NCBI GenBank assembly: GCA_016584305.1
Contig: JACEEZ010022940.1
Location: forward strand, 242,501 to 306,500
Direction: 5' to 3'
From: Chionoecetes opilio
Lineage: Eukaryota > Arthropoda > Malacostraca > Decapoda > Majidae
DNA length: 64,000 nucleotides
Shown here: positions 10,504 to 21,191 of the stretch, in pieces
Layout of the letters: every line of letters starts with the position of its first letter
How positions within the stretch are numbered: the first letter of the stretch is position 1
Made by a program: the position numbers and the translations under genes
Notes under the pieces: model-generated
The model's input: only the letters and a program-made list of their open reading frames with translations
What the model was told of the DNA's origin: nothing
The model's database searches: none

Positions 10504-11040
10504 ATAGGAGAGTAGTGAGAACTAAAACTATATAGCCAAGGGTGTAATGTGGGATTACATATCAATGTAGGTAGAGCGCTAGATTCTTGCTGTAGGCTGG
10601 GAATAATCAGATGTTCCTTTTCCTTGGTTTTATTCGCACGGATAACAACAAAGTCTTTCACACCCTCTCGCTTCCACTCGTTCTGTTGGCCTCCACACCA
10701 GGCACGTGTGTACCGTTGTCTGGCCCAATCTTGTCTGCCTCCCAAAAGTGAGAGTGCTTCTTTGGAGGCTGGGAACGTGACGTCACATACACGTCACGTC
10801 TTAATTCTACCAATGGTAACAGAGTTCGCACTGCTTTTGTTCTGACCTTACCCAATCAGGTAAGGGCTCAAAGTTGCTGACCATATATTTTCTTATCTGA
10901 ACCCTCATCTCATGTTTTGACTTAGGGGAAGATTTACGATTTTCTTGGTTACTTTCTGATTCTCTAAGCATTATATTTTTTTTCTCTCTCTCTCGCTATC
11001 CATCATTCTTCTAAGCTTATTCGTATGCTTAATCCAAACT
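10504..11040. other. Unassigned; short CT run
   Basis: No gene is supported. A palindromic cluster of gacgtcac words sits near 10779-10800 and a short CT-rich run at 10979-10995. The open frame at 10549-10855 has no recognisable domain. Confidence 0.3.
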
Positions 11041-11409
11041 AGAGACCTATTACAGGGCTCGGCAGGCTACCGCTTGTCGTCCCGACAAGACTTCTGGTTT
11101 TCACTAAATGCGAACAAATACATGATGAAATATTTTCTATCCTAATTCATATTCACCGAATATGTACAGTTATCAATCTATCATATTATACAATCTAAGT
11201 AATTCATTGTGTTATGTTTGCTAGTATAAAGCCTATTACAGGGTTCGGCTCATGAACCACATGCTTGAACTGTCTGTGATGTGATGAACCTGATGTGTAG
11301 CAGTCTTCTGTATATAAAGAACATTCCTAGTGATCTAATAAGTAATGATAAACAGTAGGTACAATTAACAAGATGTACCAAATTGACTGAGTTAATTCTG
11401 TGGTAAGCA

Positions 11410-12404
11410 ATTTGCTGGAAGTACGGTTGTTGGGTCTTTAACTATTTCAATGGAGGTAATTTGTCTGATAACTTTACAATAACGTCTGATAGTATATTTT
11501 CTTTCTTGATTTCCATAGTTTTCTTTCTATTAACAATTGGAGAGAATTTGTCTGAGTGTAACTGACATGGATCAGGTGCTATGCAATCAATATACTTAAG
11601 ATACATTTGATTCAGAAGTAGGAAAGTGTCTAGTGATTCTTTAAGGTCGGACCTACTTTCCCTTAGTTGTTCTACGTTAGTAGTAATTTCAGCAATTGTC
11701 TCCAGTACTTCATCTACATTACTTGAAGTGTGTCTAATGTCGACAAGGATTATTGCAAAGTATTCATTGTGTTTCTCAAATCAGCATATAGTTCTAAGTT
11801 TGTGATTTCCAGACCTGCAAGTCCTCCAATGACTGCGACTATAGCTATACCTCTATTACTCCTATGATCATCTAGAAAATTGGTCTCCAAACTAGTGACA
11901 TTCTTTCCAACATCTATTATCTTGTTCCATAATCAGACATACTTGACTGTTAGTCTATTCCTTCCTACTTGCATTCCGTCCTTGATTACTGTCAGGGTGT
12001 CTCAATGTAGATAACTTTTCCCTTTCCAAGAGGATTCTCACAGATTGGTTAACAACAATCAAAATTCCTACCTTCCTGACCAAGGCTCCGGGCCTCACAG
12101 GGTCCCAGGCCAGTGCTAGTGACCCTAACAACATGCATATCATCAATCTCATGGTTTTCTGTAAAGGATTACACTCAACATCTAATTTCAATAACATTTC
12201 ATTTTCATATGCCTTAAATTCATCTTGTAGGAGTATTTCTGTTACGTTACAAACTAGCAGAACTTGGTTGAAATCCTTTTCACTAAATTCCTTGCAATAG
12301 CTTCTCCATTTTCTTCCTGTAATCATGGTTGTCATACATGTCATTTGGAATGTGTATATTCCTACTAGGTGTGTTTGTGTTTGTTTCCTCTGCTGTATTT
12401 TCAA
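11410..12404 (-). pseudogene. Possible retroelement envelope-like remnant, broken
   Basis: On the minus strand a 149-codon frame contains a hydrophobic segment (LMICMLLGSLALAW) that could be a signal or membrane anchor. After at least one stop and two frameshifts, further coding-like sequence follows: near 11850-11862 a basic RSNR is followed directly by a glycine/alanine-rich hydrophobic stretch, and near 11540-11720 a heptad-like stretch (VEQLRESRSDLKESL) precedes two cysteines. A basic cleavage site, a fusion-peptide-like segment and a coiled coil are the layout of class I envelope proteins of errantivirus-type Gypsy elements. The position downstream of a minus-strand Gypsy pol fits. I infer this from layout only and recognise no family signature. 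It could be an unrelated host-derived pseudogene. Confidence 0.35.
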
Positions 12405-13900
12405 GTGATATTTCTTCTGTACATCATTATTTGCTACGTTTTTTTTCTTCTTTTCAATTCTTTGTTTCTATTTTCAAGTCTTTTTCCTAAATTTTCAATT
12501 CTGTTTTTTTTCTATGTTCAAGTCTGTTTCTTTCTTTTTTTCAATGTCTGTTTTTCTATTTTCAATGTTTTTTCTTTCTATGTTCAATGTTTTTTTTTCT
12601 TTCTATTTTCAATGTCTTTTTCTTTCTTTTTAAATGTCTGTTTCCTTAAACGTGTAGGACTGATCCCTCAATAAGCTTTAATGCGTTTTCCTCGTCTTCA
12701 AAACCTTCAGTGTAATGAGGGGTCTGTGGTCCCGGGTCTAAGAATATGGGTAGGCGTTTCGTACACTTTCCCTTCATCAATAAATTTTTCTGGGTCTTTG
12801 TCCGTCTATAAATTCTCCGAGGGGGGCGCTGTTTCTCTTGTTAAATTGGATTTACTTTGTGCGATTTTGGGGTTATTTTTTAGATTTTCTATTATCACAT
12901 TATCTTTATCTCGAGATTTATTTCTATCGTTATCTTTTCTTTATTATTTCATTCCCCAACCGAAAAGGTTATGTGTGTAAGGCTTTTGCATGCCTGAGTT
13001 TTTTTCGTTCAGAGGTACTTATTAATTCGCGTTTATCATAGTATGGTTCTATCGTTCTCAGTTACTCTCACGGTGAGTGAATTATTGACAATTATTTCAG
13101 GTTTTTCACATAGCATCCTGGCCTGCGTTATTCTGTTTCCCCGTACGAAAAATTTCGAGTCGCGTGGGGGCGGCGACGTAAAAACCCTTCTGTCGGGGTT
13201 TTTCACTGTGTCACTCCTAGTTTTGCGCGGCTCATGTGGTCGGGCTTGTATTGTGCTGTCTTTCACTGGGGAACGGATCTAATGCTTTTCATTTGGGCGC
13301 ATGGCGTGCAGTTTTTTACGTGGAATATATTTTTTTTTTTTTCATACCGGCCAATAATATTTTTAGTTTGCTTGCTTGTAATTCGTGTCTTTTCCTGAGT
13401 GCGCCTGTGGGGCACTGCTATGGAGCATTTTTAATACTTCGGGACTAGTGTCTGAGGGTTACAAACGTTTTCACTATACCTCGTTTTACATCTTTGCTTA
13501 ATTTTTTCTGCTTTTCTGTATGATAACCCTTGCATATTTCAAAAATCGTGTATTTGTATTTTTGTGGGGAGTTGTGGTTCTTGACTTCTGTGGGTTTTTT
13601 AGGTACTTCCCCACTTTGCTCCACAGTTTTCCTTTTCAAGTTTTGTCGACAGGTCTGTATCTAGTTGATTATTCTTCAAGCACATATTTGGGGCATTTCC
13701 TCTGTTCTGGTTTTGTTCCTTAGAGGGCGTCTGCGGCAAAATTTTTCTTTCCCGGTATGTATTCAAAACTGACTTCTAATTCTGAACGTCGTGAACCATC
13801 TGGCGAGCCTGCCCCTAAAGGTTTTTTGGCTTGAACAGGTTCGTATTGCTGTGTGGTCATCCCACTCTTATCTTTTAACCTAATAAAATGCCTGAATTTT
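12405..13900. other. T-rich decayed region, presumed 3' part of the minus-strand Gypsy element
   Basis: The plus strand is very T-rich. RNase H and integrase would be expected here if the Gypsy element at 13900-16040 were complete, but I cannot identify their motifs. Short minus-strand open frames at 13036-13266 and 13445-13639 are not recognisable. Two words like cctattacagg(g) near 11046 and 11233 could mark LTR edges further downstream. Confidence 0.3.
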
Positions 13901-16040
13901 TCTAGACAGTAATTATTTCAAAAAATTCCCCCGTTCTGTGATGTGTAATTCTTTTTTTGCGGTTGACCCAGTCTAGATGCATAAACTATCGGGTTTGGGC
14001 CGTTCCCCTTTTTCCTCATTATTCCTCCCGGGCCCCATACCCGAGCTCGGTGCTAGGTAAATTCCTTCGTGTAAACTGGGGAAGATTGCACTGGTGAACT
14101 GGTGAGTTTCGACTTAGAGTTTCAAAGCTTGCTCTTGACTTGTCCCCAAGTAAAATCTGATTTTTTTCAATAGAGAGTTTAGTGTGTGCTATATCGGCAT
14201 ATCCTTTTATAAAAAATTCATAATAACCTTTGACCTTGGGAAATCCCTTACTTTCTCAACTGGGTTGGGACTGGGGAAATTTCTCACGGCATCTATTTTT
14301 GGGCGTCTTCCGTGACCGTTTTTTGGGCTACTGATGACCCAGTTAAAAAACCTTGTCTTGTAGAAAGGGACATTTCTCCATTTTTCACTTTCAATCCGGC
14401 TGATGAGAATCCAAGTTAGTTTTTAAAGTGTTCCTCGCTGTCTGTGAAATAGAGTATGTCATCTAGGGAAAACACTAGCTGTGTTTTCCCATTGTCCCTT
14501 TCAATACTGTGTTTTATCATCCATGTACGTCAAAGGACTGTTTGATAATCCAAAAGGGATGGTTTAAAACCGTATGTCCTGTCGTGTGGAAAGGCTGTTA
14601 TGTCTTTGATTCATCCCGCATTCCTATCTGCCGAAAACTGACTTTTTATCTATTGTGCTAAGTAGTTTTTTTTTCGGGTTTCCTAGACTGCGGAAATATC
14701 AGAGATTCTGGTAATGGTAGACGATCTGGGATATCGTTTGGTTTTCTCCCTGTAGTCGATGCTGGGCTACTGAGCCCCTGACTTTGGTACTAGTATGAGA
14801 GGAAAGTTTCCATCACTTCACTGGTTCAATCACATCTTTGTGACATTTCACTGATTAATTTTTTTACTGTGGGGAGCTTTTAAAGCGCAATCTATTGCTG
14901 GGAATAAATGGGTTTTGTACCGACTTTATTTTTTTTGATTTTCAAAACGTCTGTCTTGCCTAAGGGGTCCCCCGGGAAAGGGTATCCGTTCGCGGCTTGT
15001 TAGAGTGTAAGAGTTCTCCTCAAATCAGGTCGACTGTAGGTTTAAAATGGTTTGGAGATTCTCCCAATTCACTCTTTCTGGGCAGCGATGAATGGGTCTT
15101 TTGCATTTTCTGATTTGTTTTTCTTTTCTATTTTAATTGGGGTTCACATACTTGGGAAAGACCCTATCTGGGTTCCTGGTTTTCAAAGTGATGTTTTTTT
15201 CAGTGTACTCATTACTAAAACTTTTAATTTCCCATTCTCTGATTTATACACAGCGGAATCAAGCTGTGTTCCCCTTACTGTAGTGGATTCTGACATTGCA
15301 ATTACTTCTGCATCATGCTTTAATCCTTTTAACTCCAGTGTCACCTTGTTAATTGACATGGCATGCAATAGTGTCGACTCTATCACATGTCCTGAAACAA
15401 TTTTTATGGCTTCATCTGGGCCCTTAACTTGTTCCTTTGGGGCTGTCTCAGTGTATTGACTATCGTATGCTACTTTTTCTTGCCTGGTATTAAGCGTTTT
15501 GTTTGTCTCTGGTGTGACTCCACTACTCACCTGTTTCGGTGCAGTGTGTAAGTCAAGGACCTGAAGGTTGAGAGGTATTTTTGCCCTTCTCTTTGGCTTA
15601 TCAGTAGCCTTTGATCGCTCTGCCACGCTATTCTGAGTGTTAGATTCACAATTTGTGTTCTTATTTAGTATTCCAATAACTGTTTCCGGATTCAGAAATG
15701 GTATGAATTTGTAGGAACAATGTACACCACGGTCAGGTGGAGATACCGTGATCTCTTGTTCTCGCATCATTGCAAATCCTATTAACAAATCTCCAGGGAA
15801 GAATGGTTTGTCTACCACTATGGTGGTTATATCGAAATCAAAATAATCTCCTATAGTAACAGTGATCTGCGTTTTTCCCACAGTATGTAATTTTTCACCT
15901 GTCACTCCCTTGCAGTGTATATGGCACTGGTTCAATGAACCTAACTCCTGGTCTTACTTTGTTTAAGATTTCAAGGCTTACTATGTTCACCATGGACCCG
16001 GTGTCTAGGAAAATCTGAGTGGACCTTTGGTACACCTTGC
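13900..16040 (-). pseudogene. Decayed Gypsy (Ty3-like) protease-RT region
   Basis: The minus strand carries a retropepsin active site (FLDTGSMVNIVSL, near 15975-16015) and, continuing at 15183-15935, a 250-codon frame whose start (VVDKPFFPGDLLIGF) fits the second half of the protease. RT follows at 14340-14790 in several frames: MPFGL-like sequence (TIPFGLSNSPLT) near 14530-14560 and SLDDILYFTD near 14445-14470, equivalent to the catalytic YxDD motif. A large number of stops and frameshifts make it an old pseudogene. Protease processes the polyprotein and RT copies the RNA. No LTR pair could be matched, so its limits are uncertain. Confidence 0.65.
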
Positions 16041-16193
16041 GTTATCAACGAGCTTCTGTGTGCTTGTTAACTGGTGTTATCATTTTTGCTTCGTTTTCTG
16101 AATTTTCTAAGTCTTTGCGAGTCTCGTGTCTATCTTGAGAGAGATAATATTCTTCGTCATGCTATAGTTTGCGAGGTTTCTTTCCATTTGTGT

Positions 16194-17553
16194 AAGAAAC
16201 TGACAGATGGAGCCACAGTCACACTGGGTGATAAAGGTTGTGAAGGCATAGCAAAAGCAAGTCTTCAACGTGAATCCAGTACTGTGGTGAAACCGGGTGA
16301 TGTTGTTCACATAGAATGTAGAAAGAAATTTTGTCATCCGAGTGAAATAGAACGGTTCAAGCGGAAACATTCTTCAGACAGTGAAACAGTGCCCACTCTT
16401 CGCTCCAAATAATCATTTTTATACAAGGACCACTGTTTGTTCTGTGGAACAGGAAACAAATATGGCGGAAAGAAAAAACTATTTGACTTAATTCCTGTTT
16501 TGACATTAGGTTTTGACAGCACTATTATTAAGGTTTGTGATGACCGTCAGGATGACTGGGCAGAGAAGGTAAAAGGCAGGGTGTTGTTTGCACAAGACCT
16601 CCATGCAGCTGATGCTATATACCACCAAGCCTGCAGTGTGAACTTCCGAACAGGAAAAGGGGTTCCTCAGTTCGTTGATGTTGAGAGCCTGTCAAAAAAG
16701 CGGAAAGTAGGGAGACCATCGGATACAGTTAGGGCAGATGCTTTTCAAAGGGTGGCGTCTTTCCTGGAGGAGAACGACTAGGAACAGATGACGATTAATG
16801 CTCTCATGAACAAAATGAACGAGTTCCTGGAAGACACCAATCTGGAACCTTATGGTTTTACTCACATGAAAGAGAAACTTCTTGATCATTTTGGAGAGAG
16901 AATAATAATAACTGAAATCAATGGTATTCAAAATTTTGTGACATTCCGAGGTACAGCTTCTGTGATCCTGAACGACTTCTATAAACAGCCCAAGGATAGT
17001 GATCCAAAAGCGGAGAAGTTGAGACTGATAGAAACTGCGGCCAACCTCATTAAAAGTTATGTTAAGTCAGTTGTACAACTGAAGGACACTTACCCAACTA
17101 GTCTTTCTATGAGTGATATCTCAGAAGCTACTAACTATATTCCAGAGTCCCTACGCTTACTACTGAACACCGTATTTGCTGGAAAAGAAAAACAGTTGAA
17201 GATGTGCTCATTGGGGCAAGCGATAATGCAAGCTGCCCGCCCCAGAGTTCTGACTGCACCATTGCAATTAGGTCTAGGTGTGCAAATGCATTCGCATTTT
17301 GCCTCAAGATTTCTGATTGACACACTGAATGCCCATGGATTCTGTAGTTCATATTTAGAGGTGCAAAAATATGAACGGGGTGCAGCTGTCAACCAGGGAT
17401 TGGACATTCCTGAGTTCCTCCCTGGACAGTGTGTTCAATATGTGGCCGACAACGTGGATTATGACACTAGGACTCTTAACGGCTCTGGGACATTCCACGG
17501 AATAGGTATTATGGCAGTTGTAACACCCAAATGTGATGGCACCTCGTTTCGAC
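16194..17553 (+). pseudogene. Uncharacterised invertebrate gene family, plus-strand copy
   Basis: About 450 codons match a large family of uncharacterised proteins found in cnidarians, molluscs and crustaceans. Visible pieces are a cysteine-rich start (HIECRKKFCHPSEI), CLFCGTGNKYGGKKK, RVLFAQDLHAADAIYH, VGRPSDTVRADAF, ITEINGIQNFVTFR, QAIMQAARPR, ADNVDYDTRTL and TFHGIGI. The first 16 or so residues and the C-terminal part are missing. Two in-frame stops (16410 and 16781) inactivate it. The family's many copies suggest a mobile or selfish origin, and the paired C-x2-C motifs suggest N-terminal zinc binding, but its function is unknown. The copy is cut on the right by an inverted partial copy of itself. 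Confidence 0.75.
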
Positions 17554-18694
17554 GTAAAACCATAAGGTTCCAGATTGGTGTCTTCCAGGAACTCCTTCAT
17601 TTTGTTCATAAGAGCATTAATCGTCATCTGTTCCTCGTCGCTCTCCTCCAGGAAAGACGTCACCCTTTGAAAAGTATCTGCCCTAACTGTATCCGATGGT
17701 CTCCCTACTTTCCGCTTTTTTGACAGGCTCTCAACATCAATGAACTGAGGAACCCCTTTTCCTGTTCGGAAGTTCACACTGCAGGCTTGGTGGTATATAG
17801 CATCAGCTGCATGGAGGTCTTGGAGAGTTGGAGCCAGCAGTCACCGCCTATCGGAGCTCCTGGCTGGGATAACAAGCCAACCCCCATGGCAGCGGGCCGG
17901 GCAGCCCCCTCATGGCCACTCTTCCCCCTCCTCCCCGACGCGTAGCAGCCTGCTGCGCCCCCCCCCCCCCCACACAGGAGAGTGTATCCTGCTGAGTGCC
18001 CCGCACTCCTCGTCAGGATGGACAAGCCAGTCCTCGTGCCGCACGCCAGCAGCACGGACACTCCTCTCTTCCGGGAACGGCGAGTGTAGCCATGCCCCTC
18101 GCCTCCCGTCTTTTTGCCCGCAGCCTAGCGCCGCCGCGCTGCCGCACTAGGCTGCCACCGATCAACGCACTCCACCTCTGCGACATCAAAGCATCTCTCT
18201 GACGGGCTCAAGCTAGCCCGTGGTCCTCCCCTGCTGGAGGCCCGATAGACACAAACAAACAAGGAGGTCTTGTGCAAACAACACCCTGCCTTTTACCTTC
18301 TCTGCCCAGTCATCCTGACGGTCATCACAAACCTTAATAATAGTGCTGTCAAAACCTAATGTCAAAACAGGAATTAAGTCAAATAGTTTTTTCTTTCCGC
18401 CATATTTGTTTCCTGTTCCATAGAACAAACAGTGGTCCTTGTATGAAAATGATTATTTGGAGCGAAGAGTGGGCACTGTTTCACTGTCTGAAGAATGTTT
18501 CCGCTTGAACCGTTCTATTTCACTCGGATGACAAAATTTCTTTCTACATTCTAGTGAACAACATCACCCGGTTTCACCACAGTACTGGATTCACGTTGAA
18601 GACCTGCTTTTGCTATGCCTTCACAACCTTTATCACCCAGTGTGACTGTTGCTCCATCTGTCAGTTTCTTGTTACAAAATACGCAGTCTGCCAT
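17554..18694 (-). pseudogene. Uncharacterised invertebrate gene family, minus-strand N-terminal copy
   Basis: This inverted partial copy preserves the protein start missing from the plus copy: MADCVFCNKKLTDGATVTLG with the start codon at 18694-18692. It extends to EPYGF (about 17565) and then runs into the inversion point. It shares the SK-stop-SF nonsense codon with the plus copy but has GAG (Glu) where the plus copy has its second stop. A 441-bp SINE-like insertion (17822-18262) interrupts it within the DLHAADAIYH motif. Sequence upstream of the start (18695 onward) would be the family's promoter side, but I recognise no element there. Confidence 0.75.
17822..18262 (+). mobile_element. SINE-like insertion with 9-bp target duplication
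   Basis: The 441-bp GC-rich segment is flanked by GGAGGTCTT at 17813-17821 and 18263-18271, and removing it restores sequence identical in layout to the other arm. It ends in acacaaacaaacaa, a simple A-rich tail, which together with the 9-bp duplication indicates target-primed retrotransposition. A stem (acgggctcaagctagcccgt) lies near the 3' end. I find no tRNA, 5S or 7SL head, so the SINE type is unknown. A run of about 14 C sits near 17955-17970. Confidence 0.8.
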
Positions 18695-19900
18695 GATGAC
18701 CCTGAAAAGAAAATGGTTGAATATAGGCCTAAAGACAGACGTTATGGGAAAACATACATGTAGTTATGAATATTACTACCTATACTTATGTCATACATGC
18801 AGCACAGACATCCCAACTTTAGAATCCAATACTTGGACATGGCATATCATACACACTTCTTATACCAATCGTATAGCACATACAATGCCAGTTAAGGGTT
18901 AAGGTGGGGTGAGGCTACCCCTGATAAGGGTATAGGGCAGCCCCAAATCTCTTGGCAGACATTTCCATGTGAAAGATATACCAGAAAAACATAGGTTAGA
19001 ACATCAAAAATGTCTTGATAGCTTCATGAGAAGTGTTGCTGTGCCTGTCTGTACCTTGGTCGTCTAATCCTGAAATCCAAAAGTTCAACCCTGAAAAAAA
19101 TATTGATCCACTCAAAAAATTTTGTGGGACTTTTAGTATATCATGAAGGGTACCCTACTGAACAAATCCCAACAGGTTTCGTTTCTGTTGCAATTAGTGG
19201 TGGGTTCTGGGGAATATCAGCTAATTTGACTGGACTATCAGTACTTATCTGCTACAAGTATTTCGAATACCCTAAGACATTCAAATCAACTAATCTGTCT
19301 TCATGCTGTGATGTTTACCGCGGTACTGGCGGGAGCCATTCCGACTCGGCAGATTGGCGCCAACAGCCATTCCGTGTATAAGAAACTTTATTTGTTACAT
19401 TAGATGAAAGTTTGTATACTTATGTACATGCAGCCATCACAAATACTACACGCATACAGGAAAATTCAAACAATACGTAGTGAGGCACAGGAGGCAGGCA
19501 ACGTAGTGAGGCATGGGAGGACATGAGAAGTGTTTACACTTAGGACGACAAAGCCAGACTCAGCTGATCGGCACGCCAGGCAGGCACGCAGCTGCACACC
19601 GCCGCGGTCGGGTTTGTTTTCACTCCCACCGTCCGACCTGCGTGTATATGTTCAGCCAGCCAAAATGACGATTTACTTATACTACCGCATACAAGCTAGA
19701 AAATAAAAATGGCTGATGAGCAGTGCTGAATGAAGATAATGAATAGTGAGTGTGTTCTTGTGTGAAAATGACTGTATATCGGACAGCAGTTTTGGTGGTC
19801 TGTTTTTTTTTTCTTTTTTCTTAAATTTTTTTTCTTCAAAAATCAGCGTGCGTCTTCCAAGCTGCAGTGTCTCATAAGTCGTAAAATACGGTATACAGTT
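18695..19900. other. Unassigned sequence
   Basis: No gene is supported. A short direct repeat (acgtagtgaggca) occurs near 19474 and 19500. Open frames near 18554-19381 have no recognisable domain. Confidence 0.3.
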
Positions 19901-19902
19901 AC

Positions 19903-19975
19903 CCCTCGCTATAACGGACAGTTTGGGGGTAGGGGTCATCCGATATATCCGATAATCGTTGATAAGAGTTGACCT
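19903..19975. mobile_element. Pogo/Tigger-like transposon end
   Basis: The words cagttacccctcgctataac followed by catccgatatatccgataat resemble the 'cctcgctataacgga' ends of Tigger/pogo elements. No second end or target duplication is visible; the CR1-like LINE follows within 60 bases. Confidence 0.4.
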
Positions 19976-20025
19976 GACGTCTCCGTGGAGTGAGGTTGTG
20001 TTTTGGTTGAGCTCTCGGGTTTAGA

Positions 20026-21048
20026 ATGGCTACGTCTGTGATGGAGAGTGCTGTGGAGGCGGAGAGAGAAGTGGTGTTGTGTGCTTCTGCTGGGGTTGAG
20101 AGTGGTAGTGTGGTAGGAGTGAAGGAGGCTGAGGTAAAAACTAGTGTGGTAGAGGGAGGGAGAAGGGTCGAGGGAGAGTGTAGTGAAGGGTGTGGAGAGG
20201 CGCTTAAGACTATTCTGGAGGTGATCGAAGACCTGAAAAGGAGCTTTGCAGGTGAAGTAAACGAATTGAAAAGCGTTGTGAAGAAGCAGGAAATAGATAT
20301 ACGTTCTCTTAAGTGTGGAGGTGAAGGTCCAAGTGGAGTGAGTGGAGGGGCACATGCGAGGGATGTACCTGTAGGGGTACCAGAGCGAGATGTGACTCGA
20401 GCGACTACTAAGGTTCCTAGTAAGTCACCAGGGATTGGTGTTTGGAAGGTAGTTGATCATTAAGCCCGCCCGAAGGAGAAAAAGGTAAACAATGACCGTG
20501 TTGTGTGCACGAACCCATTTCAGGTACTCTCGGGGCTGCAAGAGGGAGATACGGAGGTAAGGAAGGTAGACGATACATCATTACCCGAAGGTAAAATCTT
20601 GGTTATTGGTGACAGTCAGGTTAGGCATCTTGACAGCAGGTTCTGTGACAGGGAAGGGATGCGCATGAAGTCGGTGAGTTACCCAGGGAAGGGGATAGGT
20701 TATGTTAGTGACAAGATAGTTGAGTGCATGGCGGACCAAGGGAAAAAGCCCATCGTCTGCCTGAGTGCTGGGGGAAATGATGTTGAGTGTGTAAGAAGTG
20801 AGGAATTGCTACGGCGGTTCAAGGAAGCTGTAGGTAAAGTTAGGGACAGGGGTGGGTTCCCTGTGGTGTGTGGTGTCCTTCCAAGACGCTTTGTTGACGA
20901 CTTGTGGTACTCCAGGGCTATTGCATTGAATTGCCGGCTGGCACTTCATTGCAAAGCCAATGGTTGGGCTTTTGTAGACAGCTGGGACCTCTTTTTCGGG
21001 CATAACCACCTCTATCGTAGGGATGGGGTGCACTTTTCGAGGAAATGA
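20026..21048 (+). pseudogene. CR1-like LINE ORF1 with SGNH esterase domain (one stop)
   Basis: One frame runs from the ATG at 20026 to the stop at 21048, broken only by TAA at 20461-20463. The first part (residues about 60-100) has a heptad-like stretch (TILEVIEDLKRSFAGEVNEL), suggesting a coiled coil for trimer formation. The second part is an SGNH-hydrolase fold: ILVIGDSQVRHLD (block I GDS), AGGNDV (block III, G-x-N-D) and DGVHFS (block V, D-x-x-H), giving Ser-Asp-His. Esterase-type ORF1 proteins are known from the CR1 and L2 clades, where they bind RNA and membranes or lipids. The start was chosen because it is the first ATG in the frame after a stop-rich leader. The element's 5' end is probably near 19975. 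Confidence 0.85.
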
Positions 21049-21191
21049 GTTCAGATCTTGTCTTAATCCCTTGAAAGGGAGGTAGATGCACAGCAGGCTT
21101 TTATAAGACAGAGAACCGGGGTTTAGACACTGGGGTCGGGGTAAAGGAAACTTGCGACACTAGGAGGAGTTTCAGAAGGCAGGGAACTAAA

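Larger units (their letters stand above)
16194..18670. repeat. Inverted duplication: 668-bp arms around a 692-bp spacer
   Basis: Arm 1 is 16194-16861 and arm 2, reverse complemented, is 17554-18670. Removing the 441-bp insertion and one 9-bp target copy from arm 2 leaves 667 bases, matching arm 1. By eye identity is about 97-98%, and even the stop codon at 16410 is present in both arms. The spacer (16862-17553) is unique coding sequence of the plus copy. A transcript across the region would fold into a long hairpin. Confidence 0.92.

Noticed and set aside
20026..20463. Separate host gene upstream of the LINE
   Set aside because: Same frame as the esterase ORF with only one stop between them and a coiled-coil-like stretch typical of LINE ORF1.
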